A DNA stretch of 64,000 nt, from NCBI RefSeq assembly GCF_002105535.1, contig NZ_CP015848.1:248001-312000 (forward strand). The letters are read 5' to 3'. Origin of the DNA: Magnetospirillum sp. ME-1 (lineage in GTDB: Bacteria > Pseudomonadota > Alphaproteobacteria > Rhodospirillales > Magnetospirillaceae). Below the pieces are notes generated by a model, which was not told the origin of the DNA, made no database searches, and saw nothing but the letters and a program-made list of their open reading frames with translations. The translations under genes were made by a program, and so were the position numbers. Shown piece after piece: positions 1 through 8,397 of this stretch. How positions within the stretch are numbered: the stretch's first letter is position 1; each line of letters begins with the position of its first letter.

Positions 1-111
1 TCGCCCATCGACATGCGCTGCGGCGAGGTGGCCATGTTCCGCGGCCGCATGGGACGCAAGGGCCAGTACATCGCCATCCAGGTGGATGAATCCACCATCA
101 AGACCGGGTGA
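1..111 (+). CDS. fliM: Flagellar motor switch protein FliM, C-terminal fragment
   Basis: The window opens inside a reading frame whose last 36 residues are visible and which stops at TGA 109-111. The sequence (SPIDMRCGEVAMFRGRMGRK, then GQYIAIQVDES) matches the C-terminal SpoA/FliN-like end of FliM, the C-ring protein that contacts CheY-P and the rotor. The frame ends 6 bases before the next gene, and the neighbours (DUF6468, MotE-like, cheY, cheZ) fit a flagellar operon. Only the C-terminus is present, so CheY-binding and middle domains cannot be assessed. Confidence 0.85.
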   Translation, partial: SPIDMRCGEVAMFRGRMGRKGQYIAIQVDESTIKTG

Positions 112-117
112 AACGCC

Positions 118-654
118 GTGGATTGGAAAGTCGTCCTCGACCTCGTCGTCTCCGTGCTGCTGATCGCCACCATCGGCTATGCCTGGATGCTGAATCAGCG
201 CCTGTCCAGCTTGCGCAAGAACCGCGACGACCTGGCCAAGACCATCGCCGCCTTCAACGAGGCCACGCTGCGCGCCGAATCCTCCATCCCCAAGCTCAGG
301 AAGGCCGCCGAGGAATCCGGCCAGACCCTGCAGGAGCGGGTGGAAAAGGCGCAATCCCTGCGTGACGACCTGGCCTTCATGATCGAACGCGCCGACACCA
401 TGGCCAACCGCCTGGAGAACGCCGTGCGCGGCGCCCGCGCCGACGGCGTCAAGGCCGCGCCCGAGCCCCGCGCCATGGGAGCGGGTGGGGGCGCCCAGAT
501 CGGCACCGCCTCGGCTCCGACCATGCCGCCGCCCCGCATGGCCGGCAACCGGGCCGCCGCCATCGCCGCCGCCGCCGCCGCCTCGGAAGGCGAAAGCGAC
601 GACCGTTCCGAAGCCGAGCGCGAGCTTTTGCGCGCGCTCCAGTCCATGCGGTAG
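118..654 (+). CDS. DUF6468-type flagellar-cluster membrane protein
   Basis: 178 residues from a GTG start 6 bases after fliM. One N-terminal membrane segment (about residues 5-24, hydrophobic Leu/Val/Ile) is followed by a charged helical, coiled-coil-like stretch (about 25-100) and an Ala/Gly/Pro-rich C-terminal part ending in an acidic helix. Proteins of this layout (DUF6468) sit between fliM and the MotE-like gene in many alphaproteobacterial flagellar operons; their role is not established. Position suggests an inner-membrane protein associated with the motor. The family call is from architecture and context. Confidence 0.7.
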   Translation: MDWKVVLDLVVSVLLIATIGYAWMLNQRLSSLRKNRDDLAKTIAAFNEATLRAESSIPKLRKAAEESGQTLQERVEKAQSLRDDLAFMIERADTMANRLENAVRGARADGVKAAPEPRAMGAGGGAQIGTASAPTMPPPRMAGNRAAAIAAAAAASEGESDDRSEAERELLRALQSMR

Positions 655-663
655 GGAGGCATC

Positions 664-1425
664 ATGGCCGCCAAGACCCGCAAGCCCACTCCCGGCCCCA
701 TCAGGATGCAGCCTCCCGGCGCGTCCAAGGGCAAGTCCGAGGCCAAGGCCCCCATCGTCCGGGTGCTGCCCGTGCTGATCTTCGCCGGCGTGCTGATGCT
801 GTCGCTTCGGGTCGGCGACATCTTCAAGGGTATCTTCGGAATCGAATCCTTCTCCGTGGCCGAATTGCAGGCACAGCAGCCTCCCAAGGCGACGCCGCCG
901 ACCGCTCCCGCCACCCCGGCCCAGCCGCAGCCCGCCGCCGCCACCGCCGCCCAGACGCCCGCCGCCACCCCGGCCAGCACCGATCCCGGCGCCGGCATGA
1001 GCCAGACCGAACTGGACGTGCTGCAGAAGCTGCAGGAACGGCGCGGCACCCTCGACGTGCGCGAGAAGGACATCGAGAAGCGCGAGGCCCTGCTGAAGGC
1101 CGCCGAGGATCAGATCGACCGCAAGGTCGCCGAGATGAAGACGCTGCAGAACACCATCGAGGGGCTGCTGCGTCAGTACAACGACCAGGAAGACAACAAG
1201 ATGCGCTCCCTGGTCAAGATCTACGAAAATATGAAGCCGAAGGAAGCGGCGAAGATTTTCGAACAGCTGGATATGAATATCCTGCTGGAAGTGATCGAGC
1301 GCATGAAGGAACAGCGTGTTGCTCCGATCATGGCTGAAATGGACCCGTCCAAGGCCAAGGCAGTTACTGCCGAATTGGCACAAAGACGCCAGATACCGAT
1401 GCCAAGGGCGGCCTCGGGCGGGTGA
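664..1425 (+). CDS. MotE-like protein (MgtE intracellular N-domain family)
   Basis: 253 residues. A membrane segment lies at about residues 34-50, followed by a Pro/Ala-rich linker (72-107), a coiled coil (114-180) and a C-terminal helical domain (183-243) with the MgtE-N-like signature KPKEAAKIFEQLD and MDPSKAKAVTAELA. In Rhizobium-type bacteria MotE is a periplasmic chaperone for MotC; in this clade the same architecture is found beside fliM. It is 9 bases downstream of the DUF6468 gene and probably co-transcribed. A function in stator/motor assembly is inferred from the family and location. Confidence 0.75.
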   Translation: MAAKTRKPTPGPIRMQPPGASKGKSEAKAPIVRVLPVLIFAGVLMLSLRVGDIFKGIFGIESFSVAELQAQQPPKATPPTAPATPAQPQPAAATAAQTPAATPASTDPGAGMSQTELDVLQKLQERRGTLDVREKDIEKREALLKAAEDQIDRKVAEMKTLQNTIEGLLRQYNDQEDNKMRSLVKIYENMKPKEAAKIFEQLDMNILLEVIERMKEQRVAPIMAEMDPSKAKAVTAELAQRRQIPMPRAASGG

Positions 1426-1450
1426 TTGTCGGGGGATTGCATAAAAAATG

Positions 1451-1462
1451 ACTTGCGCAAGT
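1451..1462. promoter_or_regulatory. 12-bp perfect palindrome upstream of cheY
   Basis: ACTTGCGCAAGT is a perfect palindrome 85 bases before the cheY start codon, in the only sizeable gap (about 120 bases) of the fliM-cheZ block. It could be an operator or a short hairpin separating the MotE-like gene from cheY. No clear -10/-35 pair was identified, so the role is open. Confidence 0.3.
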
Positions 1463-1546
1463 GCGGTCCCCCATCTTAACTAGGAAAATTCGTAGGTTAC
1501 CGGGTTTTTCGGTTTCTGGCGGCTAGTGTCTCGAAGGAGCGGATGG

Positions 1547-1933
1547 ATGGCTGTCGATAAGAATATGAACGTCCTCATCGTCGATGATTACAAGACGATG
1601 TTGCGAATCATCAGAAACCTGCTGAAGCAGCTGGGTTTCAACAACGTTGATGAGGCCACCGATGGCGCCATGGCGTTGCAGATGCTTCGCGTGGGCAATT
1701 ACGGTCTGGTGATTTCCGACTGGAACATGGAGCCCATGACCGGTCTGCAGTTGCTGCGCGAAGTCCGCGCTGATGCCAAGCTGAAGCCGATTCCCTTCAT
1801 CATGGTGACCGCCGAGTCCAAGTCGGAGAACGTCATCGCTGCCAAGGAAGCGGGCGTGTCCAACTACATCGTCAAGCCCTTCAACGCCGAAACGTTGAAG
1901 ACCAAGATGGTGAGCGTGCTGGGCGAATTCTGA
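1547..1933 (+). CDS. cheY: Chemotaxis response regulator CheY
   Basis: 128-residue single receiver domain. Acidic pocket Asp13-Asp14, phosphoacceptor Asp58 (in VISDWNMEPM), Thr88 and Lys110 (YIVKPFNA) are all present, with no output domain. Phosphorylated CheY binds FliM to change flagellar rotation. The start is placed at ATG 1547 because a GAAGGAG Shine-Dalgarno lies 7 bases upstream; an in-frame GTG at 1526 would put that motif inside the gene. It is followed 23 bases later by cheZ, whose product dephosphorylates it. Confidence 0.92.
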   Translation: MAVDKNMNVLIVDDYKTMLRIIRNLLKQLGFNNVDEATDGAMALQMLRVGNYGLVISDWNMEPMTGLQLLREVRADAKLKPIPFIMVTAESKSENVIAAKEAGVSNYIVKPFNAETLKTKMVSVLGEF

Positions 1934-1956
1934 CGATCTTGGGGGGTTCTGCAGCC

Positions 1957-2595
1957 ATGTCGGCGAAGGGCGTTGACCGCGATTTAGAGCTTCGCTTGGA
2001 CGCCATTCGTGCCGAGCATGGCGAGACCATCCATGTGGATCAGATTGGGGAAGTGGTTCGGGCCATGCTCGAAACCATGACGGGGGATATCGGTGCCGGG
2101 GATTTGCGGCTCTATCGCGAGCTGGAATCCCTGGCCAGTTACATCCATGCCGCCAAGGAAGAAATCGCCGCGCTTCGGCCCGGCGAGATCAAGAACGAGT
2201 TCATCGCCTCGGCGACCGACGAGCTTGACGCCATCGTCGGCGCCACCGAGGCCGCGACCAACGAGATCATGGACGCGGCCGAAAGCCTGGGCTCGCTCTC
2301 TCCCATGCTCGACCAGGAGGTGGCCAACCGCCTGGACGAAATCACCACCCGCATCTTCGAGGCCTGCACGTTCCAGGATATCACCGGACAGCGCATCACC
2401 AAGGTGGTCAAGGCGCTGAAGGAAATCGAGGACCGGGTGGAAAGCCTGGTCAAGATGTTCGGCGGCACCTATGACGACGGCTCCCAGAAGGAAGCCAAGC
2501 CGCTGACCGACCAGGACCTCCTCAACGGCCCGCAGCTGCCCGGCAACGCGACCAACCAGGCCGAAATCGACGCGCTGCTGGCAAGTTTCGACTAG
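1957..2595 (+). CDS. cheZ: CheY-P phosphatase CheZ
   Basis: 212 mostly helical residues. The catalytic motif CTFQDITGQRI carries Asp141 and Gln145, equivalent to the Asp/Gln pair of enterobacterial CheZ that speeds hydrolysis of CheY-P. The extreme C-terminus (NQAEIDALLASFD) resembles the amphipathic CheY-binding tail. ATG 1957 is preferred over the in-frame TTG at 1939 because a GGGGGG run sits about 10 bases upstream of the ATG. It lies directly after cheY and 6 bases before the next gene, as expected for a motor/chemotaxis operon. Confidence 0.88.
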   Translation: MSAKGVDRDLELRLDAIRAEHGETIHVDQIGEVVRAMLETMTGDIGAGDLRLYRELESLASYIHAAKEEIAALRPGEIKNEFIASATDELDAIVGATEAATNEIMDAAESLGSLSPMLDQEVANRLDEITTRIFEACTFQDITGQRITKVVKALKEIEDRVESLVKMFGGTYDDGSQKEAKPLTDQDLLNGPQLPGNATNQAEIDALLASFD

Positions 2596-2601
2596 CCTTC
2601 C

Positions 2602-5600
2602 ATGAAGGCTGCCGAGCAAGCCCCAACCGGACGGCCAGTGAAAGCGCCCGTGAGCGCGAGCGATTCCCGCTGCCGCATCACCGGATGGCTCGCCACCCTT
2701 CTCCTGCTGGTTTCCCTCGCCTTCGGCCCGGTGGCTCCGGCCCTGGCCCAGACGTCTCCGCGCGCCGCCGAGCATGACGGCTTCGGCCGCATGGTGTTCG
2801 ACTGGGATTCCCCGGTGAAGTTCTCGGCCGAAACGGTCAACAGCCAGCTGATCGTCCGCTTCGACCGGCCCATCGCCGGCGACCCCAAGGTGGTGTTGAA
2901 GCCGCTGGCCCGCTATCTCAAGGGCGTCACCCTGTCGCCCGACCGCAAGATGGTCACCTTTCCCCTGGCCGTACCGGTCCAGGTGAAGAGCTTCCAGACC
3001 GGGACCAATTCCGTGGTGGTGGATCTGTCCGAGGACAAGAAGCCCGCCTCGTCCTCGGCCCCGCCGCCGCCGCCGGAACAGGCCATCCCGCCGGCCGAGA
3101 TCCCCGCCGGCCTTCCGCCCGCCGAGCTGCCCCCCGGCCAGAAGCCCCCCGCCAAGGCTGCGGACCCCGTCAAGACCGCCGAGCCGGCCAAGCCGGCTTC
3201 GCCCGCGCCCGCCCAGCCCCAGGGTCCGGCCACCGACCTGATGGTCCGGGGCGGCGAGCATACCGGCTTCAACCGCCTGGTCTTCGACTGGCCGAAGCCG
3301 GTGGGATATTCGGTGGACGAGGCCGGCGCCACAATCTCCATCAATTTCGACCGCCCGGCCAACGTCAACGTCACCTCCCTGAAGGCGTCGCTGCCGCCCG
3401 ACGTGGGCTTCCTGGAAGCCAAGCCCAACGGCAAGGGCACCTCGGTCATCCTCTCGCTGCCCGCCGGGATGCGGGTCCGCCACTTCACCAGCGGCCCCCG
3501 CGTCGCGGTGGACCTGGTCCGCCCGGCCGGCGCGCCGCCGCCGCCGCGCGCCAACGGCGCCGCCGCCCCGCCCCTGGCGCCCGCCCCCGGCACCGAGGAA
3601 CAGCCGCCGGCCTTGAAGCCCCTGGACGGCCTGCCGCCGGCCGAGGCCGCCGCTCCGGTCAAGCCTAACGGCAACGGCAAGGCCGCCGCACCCGCCGCCG
3701 CACCCGCCGCCGAGGGCGAGGCCATCGCCCGCCCCGGCGACGAAATCCGCCCCGTCCCCACCGGCAAGGCTGTCAGCCTGGGCTTCGCCTTCGACAAGCC
3801 CACCGGCGCCGCCGTGTTCCGCCGCTCGGGCTGGCTGTGGGCGGTGTTCGACCTCAAGGCGGAGATGGACACCAAGCTGTTGAAGCGCACCGGCGGCGAC
3901 GTGGTGCTGCATGTGGAGCAGGTGCAGGGCTTCAAGGGCACCGCCGTGCGCATGATCACCCGGCCGGGCTTCAACCCCTCGGTGCGCAAGGAAGGCCAGT
4001 TGTGGGTGCTGGACATCCACGAACAGCCCATCGCGCCAAAGGCGGGCTTCGACATCGCCACCCAGATGGATTTCCAGGAACGCGGCCGCGTGGTGATCAA
4101 GGCCTCCGACGGGTCCCAGAACATGATCCTGAGGGACCCGGAAGTGGGCGATTCCATCCATGTGGTGACCGTTCCGGCCATCGGCGCCGGCGTGCGCCAG
4201 GGGCGCGAATACCCGGGCGCCGAGCTGCTGCCTTCGGCCCAGGGCATCGCCATGATTCCCCGTGCCGACACCGTCCGTCTCGACACCAGCCGCGATCAGG
4301 TGGAAATCACCCAGCCGGGCGGCCTGTACCTGTCGCCCATGCTGGCGGCCGAAGGCCCCGCCGGCGGCGGCAAGGTGGCCACCGACGGCAACATGGGCGC
4401 CGACGTGATGACCACCGGCCCCTTGGATATTTCCAAGTGGCTGCGCGGCGGCAACGACAAGTTCGTGGACGACCACCGCAAGCTGATCAGCCGTCTGGCC
4501 CATGTGCGCCCCGACGAGAAGAACGCCCAGCGCATGGAGATCGCCCGGCACTACGTGGCCAACGGCTTCGGCGCCGAGGCCCTGGGCGAGTTGCGGGTGA
4601 TGGCGGCGGTGGATCCCTTGATCGTCGACACGCCCCCCTACCGGGCGGTGCGGGGCGCGGCCAGCTTCCTGATGGGGCGCGACGCCGACGCCATCGTCGA
4701 TCTGTCCACCCCGGCCTTGAAGGGCGACGCCAAGGTGCAGCTGTTCCTGGCCGCCGCCTCGGCCCGGTCGCTGCCCGAGCCCAACAAGCACGCTTTGGTG
4801 CTGCGCCTGGCGCCCGAGGACATCAAGACCTGGCCCCGCAATCTGCGTATCGGCATCGGCGAGGTGGCGGCGCGCACCGTGGCCCAGGCCGGCGATTCCA
4901 AGGGTGCGGCGCGCATCGTCGATGCCATGATGGGCCCCGGCCTGTCCAAGCGCGACATCGGCAAGCTGGCCTATCTGTCGGGCATGGCCGCCCAGGCGGG
5001 CAAGCAGTGGGACACCGCCATCTCGCGCTACCGCGATGCCGAGGCCAGCGAAAGCCGCCCCGACCGCGCCTATGCCGCCCGCGACCGCGTCGAGCTGATG
5101 CTGCGCCTCAACAAGATGACCCCCGCCGAGGCCATCCGCGACCTGGAGAAGCTGCGCTTCGCCTGGCGCGGCGAGGATTTCGAGTTCCAGTTGCTCAAGC
5201 GCCTGGGCCAACTGCAGATCGCCGCCGGCCGCTACGGCGAAGGCCTGCGCTCCATGCACTCGCTGGTGGCCAATTATCCAGACCATCCCGAGATCGCCAA
5301 GGTCCAGGAGGAGATGAGCGACACCTTCAACCGCCTGTTCCTGATGGGTGAGGCCGACAAGCTGTCGCCCGTGGTGGCCATCGGCCTGTATGACGAGTTC
5401 CAGGAACTGACGCCGTCGGGCACCAAGGGCGACGAGATGATCCGCCGCCTAGCCGACCGCCTGGCCGGGGTCGACCTGCTGGAGCGCGCCGGTGAATTGC
5501 TGCGCCATCAGGTGGAGTTCCGCCTGTCGGGGCTGGACAAGGTGCGGGTGGGCACCCGGCTGGCCTTCCTCAACCTGTCGGACCGCAAGCCCGGACTGGC

Positions 5601-6126
5601 GCTGGAAGCGCTCGAGGCCAGCGAGGCGCCGGAAATCCCCACCGATCTGGCGGCGCGGCGGCGCTATATCCGGGTGCAGGCGCTGACCGATCTGGGCCGC
5701 TCGGCCGAGGCGCTGGCGCTGATCATCAACGACCAGAGCGAAGAGGCCAACCGCCTCCGGGGCGACATCAACTGGAAGCTCAAGCGCTGGCCCGAGGCGG
5801 CGGCCGCCCTGGAATCCACCATCGTCAAGCCCATCGGCAACCGGCCGCTGGACCCGGCCACGGCGCGGCGCCTGCTCGACACCGCCACCGCCATGACGCT
5901 GGCCCGCGACGAGCGCGGCCTGACCCGGCTGCGGCGCGGCTATGGCGCCCTGATGGCCCAGACCGAGTGGAAGGAAGCCTTCGACCTGCTGACCAGCGAG
6001 CCCGAACGCGGCATCATCGACTACCGCCGCCTGGGTGATAAGATCAAGCAGGCCCAGGACTTCCAGACCTTCATGGGCGAATGGCAGAAGCGGGTGAAGG
6101 CCCAGGGCCTGTCGTCCATCAATTAG
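2602..6126 (+). CDS. Large secreted protein with repeated beta modules and helical (TPR-like) C-terminus
   Basis: 1174 residues. An N-terminal signal sequence (hydrophobic stretch near residues 29-45, ending ALAQ) indicates export. The first third contains at least two copies of a beta module (HDGFGRMVFDWDSPV near 53 and HTGFNRLVFDWPKPV near 219), each ending in a FDRP strand, and a more distant third copy (GKAVSLGFAFDKPTG), separated by long Pro/Ala linkers. The rest (about 600-1174) is helical with repeat units resembling TPR/SEL1 solenoids. It follows cheZ by 6 bases, so a role in the flagellar or envelope machinery is possible. No enzymatic motif was recognised. The modules resemble AMIN-type peptidoglycan-binding domains; this is an inference. 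Confidence 0.7.
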   Translation: MKAAEQAPTGRPVKAPVSASDSRCRITGWLATLLLLVSLAFGPVAPALAQTSPRAAEHDGFGRMVFDWDSPVKFSAETVNSQLIVRFDRPIAGDPKVVLKPLARYLKGVTLSPDRKMVTFPLAVPVQVKSFQTGTNSVVVDLSEDKKPASSSAPPPPPEQAIPPAEIPAGLPPAELPPGQKPPAKAADPVKTAEPAKPASPAPAQPQGPATDLMVRGGEHTGFNRLVFDWPKPVGYSVDEAGATISINFDRPANVNVTSLKASLPPDVGFLEAKPNGKGTSVILSLPAGMRVRHFTSGPRVAVDLVRPAGAPPPPRANGAAAPPLAPAPGTEEQPPALKPLDGLPPAEAAAPVKPNGNGKAAAPAAAPAAEGEAIARPGDEIRPVPTGKAVSLGFAFDKPTGAAVFRRSGWLWAVFDLKAEMDTKLLKRTGGDVVLHVEQVQGFKGTAVRMITRPGFNPSVRKEGQLWVLDIHEQPIAPKAGFDIATQMDFQERGRVVIKASDGSQNMILRDPEVGDSIHVVTVPAIGAGVRQGREYPGAELLPSAQGIAMIPRADTVRLDTSRDQVEITQPGGLYLSPMLAAEGPAGGGKVATDGNMGADVMTTGPLDISKWLRGGNDKFVDDHRKLISRLAHVRPDEKNAQRMEIARHYVANGFGAEALGELRVMAAVDPLIVDTPPYRAVRGAASFLMGRDADAIVDLSTPALKGDAKVQLFLAAASARSLPEPNKHALVLRLAPEDIKTWPRNLRIGIGEVAARTVAQAGDSKGAARIVDAMMGPGLSKRDIGKLAYLSGMAAQAGKQWDTAISRYRDAEASESRPDRAYAARDRVELMLRLNKMTPAEAIRDLEKLRFAWRGEDFEFQLLKRLGQLQIAAGRYGEGLRSMHSLVANYPDHPEIAKVQEEMSDTFNRLFLMGEADKLSPVVAIGLYDEFQELTPSGTKGDEMIRRLADRLAGVDLLERAGELLRHQVEFRLSGLDKVRVGTRLAFLNLSDRKPGLALEALEASEAPEIPTDLAARRRYIRVQALTDLGRSAEALALIINDQSEEANRLRGDINWKLKRWPEAAAALESTIVKPIGNRPLDPATARRLLDTATAMTLARDERGLTRLRRGYGALMAQTEWKEAFDLLTSEPERGIIDYRRLGDKIKQAQDFQTFMGEWQKRVKAQGLSSIN

Positions 6127-6135
6127 CAGAGGAAC

Positions 6136-6765
6136 ATGACCATGGCCGGACGCGGTTGGATCGGTGGCGCCCTGGCGGCGCTTTTGCTGGCGGGCTGTAC
6201 GTCGGGCCTGCCGCCCGCCGCCCAGGTCGATCCCGCCCCGGTGCCGGGCGTGGCGCTGCCCTTCAACGCCCGGGTGATGATCTTCATGGGCGAGAACGAC
6301 CTGAAGCGGAAACTCAGCATCCAGATCACCCGCTACCAGTCCGAGGAGACCAAGGTCCTGGACGGCCGCAGGCTGGCCGAGACCGCCCAGACCCTGCTGG
6401 CCAAGGGCTTCCGGCAGGTGGAGATCAACGATCCCGCCATCCGCCCCCACATCGTGGTGCGCCTGACCGGGCGGCCCGGCTGGAGCAAGCAGGACGGCAC
6501 CTTGAAGCTGGGCTGCGGCATCGACGCCTGGACCGCCGACGGCATTCCGCTGGGCAATTTCGTGGCGCGCTGGGATTCGCCCATGAAGACCGATTACGAT
6601 GCCGATCTGGGGCCGGGCTACGCCCAGTGCCTGAAGAAACCGCTGGACGAGCTGCTGTCCTCGCCCAATCTGGCCCGGCTGGCCGGCGCGGGTTTCCGCG
6701 ACCCCCACCCCAAGGCCACCGAGGAGTGGATGCGCGGCCTGGGGCCCATTCCCGCCTGGAAGTAA
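6136..6765 (+). CDS. Predicted lipoprotein of unknown function
   Basis: 209 residues. The N-terminus has a signal peptide ending in a lipobox (LLLAGC, Cys about 22), so the mature protein should be lipid-anchored, probably in the outer membrane. The body is a mixed alpha/beta domain with no recognised motif. It lies 9 bases after the large secreted repeat protein and 3 bases before the NnrS-like gene, so the three are probably co-transcribed. An in-frame ATG three codons in is an alternative start. Confidence 0.7.
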   Translation: MTMAGRGWIGGALAALLLAGCTSGLPPAAQVDPAPVPGVALPFNARVMIFMGENDLKRKLSIQITRYQSEETKVLDGRRLAETAQTLLAKGFRQVEINDPAIRPHIVVRLTGRPGWSKQDGTLKLGCGIDAWTADGIPLGNFVARWDSPMKTDYDADLGPGYAQCLKKPLDELLSSPNLARLAGAGFRDPHPKATEEWMRGLGPIPAWK

Positions 6766-6768
6766 TCC

Positions 6769-7908
6769 ATGACCGGGGAATCCGCCCCCCTGGCCCGCTC
6801 GGGCCGCTACCCCAAGGCCCACCGGCCGTTCTTCCTGGCCGCCAGTCTCTACGCCGCGCTGTCCGTGCCCCTGTGGGTGGCGGAATGGGCCGGATGGCTG
6901 CCCGGCTGCGGCCGGTGCGATCCGGTGGCCCGCCACGCCCATGAGATGCTGCTGGGCTTCGCTGCGGCCGTGCTGGGCGGCTATCTCTTCACCAAGGTCA
7001 GCCGTCCGCGCCTGATCGCCGCCCTGCTGGCCTGGGCGGCCGCGCGGGTCGCCGCGTGGAGCGGACTGGACGGCGAGGTCGGCCTGATCGCCTCGCTGGC
7101 CTATCCCGTGCTGCTGTTCGCCTTCGGCGGCTGGCCCTTCCTCAAGGCCGCCAAGCTGGGCCACAACATGGTGTTCGCGCCGACCATCGCCGCCTTCGCC
7201 GTGGCCGAGGCCCTGTATCAGGCCGGACGCATGGGACTGATCGACGGCGGCGAGCGCCGGGGCGTGATGACCGCCTTCTGCCTGGTGGCGCTGATGATCC
7301 TGGTCATGGGCGGCCGGGTCATTCCCGCCGGCATGGCCGGGCTGGTGCGCAAGGAAGAGGCGCGCGAGCTGTTCGACCGCAACCGGCCCTGGGCGGAATG
7401 GCTGTGCGTGATCGGCATGGGCGCCGAGGCCCTGGCCCAGTCCCTGGGGCTCGGCCCTTTCGGCGCCATGGCCCTGGCCGGCGCCGCCGGTCTGTGGCGC
7501 CAGAGGTGCTGGCGGCCGGTCCTGTCGCTGGGCGATGCCTCATTGGGGCCCATCCAGGTGGGGCATTTCCTGCTCTGCGTCGGACTGATGGCGGCGGCCG
7601 CCTCGGACTGGCTGGGCATCGGGCCGGCCACCGACGCCCTGCATCTGGCCACCATCGGCGGCATGGGGCTGGTGACGGCCGCCATGATGCTGCGCATCGA
7701 CGCCATCCGCGAGCGCCGGGTGGGCCAATGGCCGCGCGCCGCCGTCGCCGCCGCCGTCCTGCTGGTGATCGCCGCCGACCTGCGCGCCGCCGCCTCGCTG
7801 GCCCCCGATTTGCTGGTCCCGGTCTCCATGATCCTGTGGTCGGCGGCCTTCGGGATGGTGGCGTGGAGTATGGCGAGGGGATGGAGAAAGCCGCCGCCTG
7901 CGCTATAA
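6769..7908 (+). CDS. NnrS family haem-copper membrane protein
   Basis: 379 residues with about 10-12 hydrophobic segments. The N-terminus (HRPFFLAASLYA near 22, HAHEMLLGFAAAVLGG near 64-80) matches the NnrS family, polytopic inner-membrane proteins linked to resistance to nitrosative stress and often found beside denitrification genes. The conserved HxHE and GGRVIP motifs are present. No nitrogen-oxide genes are visible nearby, so the role is inferred from the family only. It begins 3 bases after the lipoprotein gene. Confidence 0.8.
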   Translation: MTGESAPLARSGRYPKAHRPFFLAASLYAALSVPLWVAEWAGWLPGCGRCDPVARHAHEMLLGFAAAVLGGYLFTKVSRPRLIAALLAWAAARVAAWSGLDGEVGLIASLAYPVLLFAFGGWPFLKAAKLGHNMVFAPTIAAFAVAEALYQAGRMGLIDGGERRGVMTAFCLVALMILVMGGRVIPAGMAGLVRKEEARELFDRNRPWAEWLCVIGMGAEALAQSLGLGPFGAMALAGAAGLWRQRCWRPVLSLGDASLGPIQVGHFLLCVGLMAAAASDWLGIGPATDALHLATIGGMGLVTAAMMLRIDAIRERRVGQWPRAAVAAAVLLVIAADLRAAASLAPDLLVPVSMILWSAAFGMVAWSMARGWRKPPPAL

Positions 7909-7924
7909 TCGGTGTCGGAGGAAC

Positions 7925-8221
7925 ATGATGGCATCGGCCCGCACCCTGCTGATCGAGAAGCGCGAAGAGATCCTGCGCCTCGCCGCCCTGCACGGGGCGG
8001 CGAATGTGCGGGTGTTCGGCTCGGTGGCGCGTGGCGAGGATCGCGAGGACAGCGACATCGACCTGCTGGTCCACATGGAGGACGGGAGGTCGCTGCTGGA
8101 TATGGTCCGCCTGTGGGATCAACTCGGCAGCCTGCTGGGGCGCAAGGTGGACGTGGTCGACGACGAAAGTCTTCATTACGTGATCCGCGACCAAGTCCTG
8201 AACGAGGCCAGGCCGCTGTGA
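7925..8221 (+). CDS. MNT-type nucleotidyltransferase, MntA-like antitoxin
   Basis: 98 residues, a minimal nucleotidyltransferase. The motif FGSVARGEDREDSDIDLLV contains GS, ten residues, then DID, the Mg-binding signature of MNT domains. In MNT/HEPN modules this protein modifies or neutralises a HEPN RNase partner. The following gene overlaps it by 4 bases (GTGA) and is the remnant of such a partner. Two adjacent ATG codons (7925 and 7928) are possible starts after GGAGGAAC. Confidence 0.85.
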   Translation: MMASARTLLIEKREEILRLAALHGAANVRVFGSVARGEDREDSDIDLLVHMEDGRSLLDMVRLWDQLGSLLGRKVDVVDDESLHYVIRDQVLNEARPL

Positions 8222-8397
8222 ACCCACGGGATCGCACCTATCTGATCCATATTCGCGATGCGGTCACGTTGATTCGGCAATACACCGCCATCGGCGAGCA
8301 AGCATTCATGGCGTCTTCCCTTCACCAAGACGCCGTCATGCGTAAGTTCGAGATCGTGGGCGAGGCCCATGTCCTGAGCCTGCTGTCCGAGTCATGA
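8218..8397 (+). pseudogene. Truncated HEPN (DUF86-like) toxin partner
   Basis: 59 residues starting at GTG 8218, overlapping the nucleotidyltransferase stop. The sequence (NPRDRTYLIHIRDAVTLIRQ and KFEIVGEA) matches the first half of HEPN/DUF86 proteins, which are normally near 110 residues. The frame ends at TGA 8395-8397, inside the miaA start (ATGA). The C-terminal helices, including the RNase motif R-x4-6-H and the following Tyr, are missing. The toxin is therefore probably inactive, perhaps after a deletion that joined it to miaA. The alternative is a functional short variant, which seems less likely. Confidence 0.65.

Noticed and set aside
1984-5286. 1100-codon minus-strand ORF antisense to cheZ and the secreted protein
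   Set aside because: Composition is His/Gly/Ala/Arg rich with no domain, and it lies wholly antisense to well-supported genes; a GC-rich shadow.
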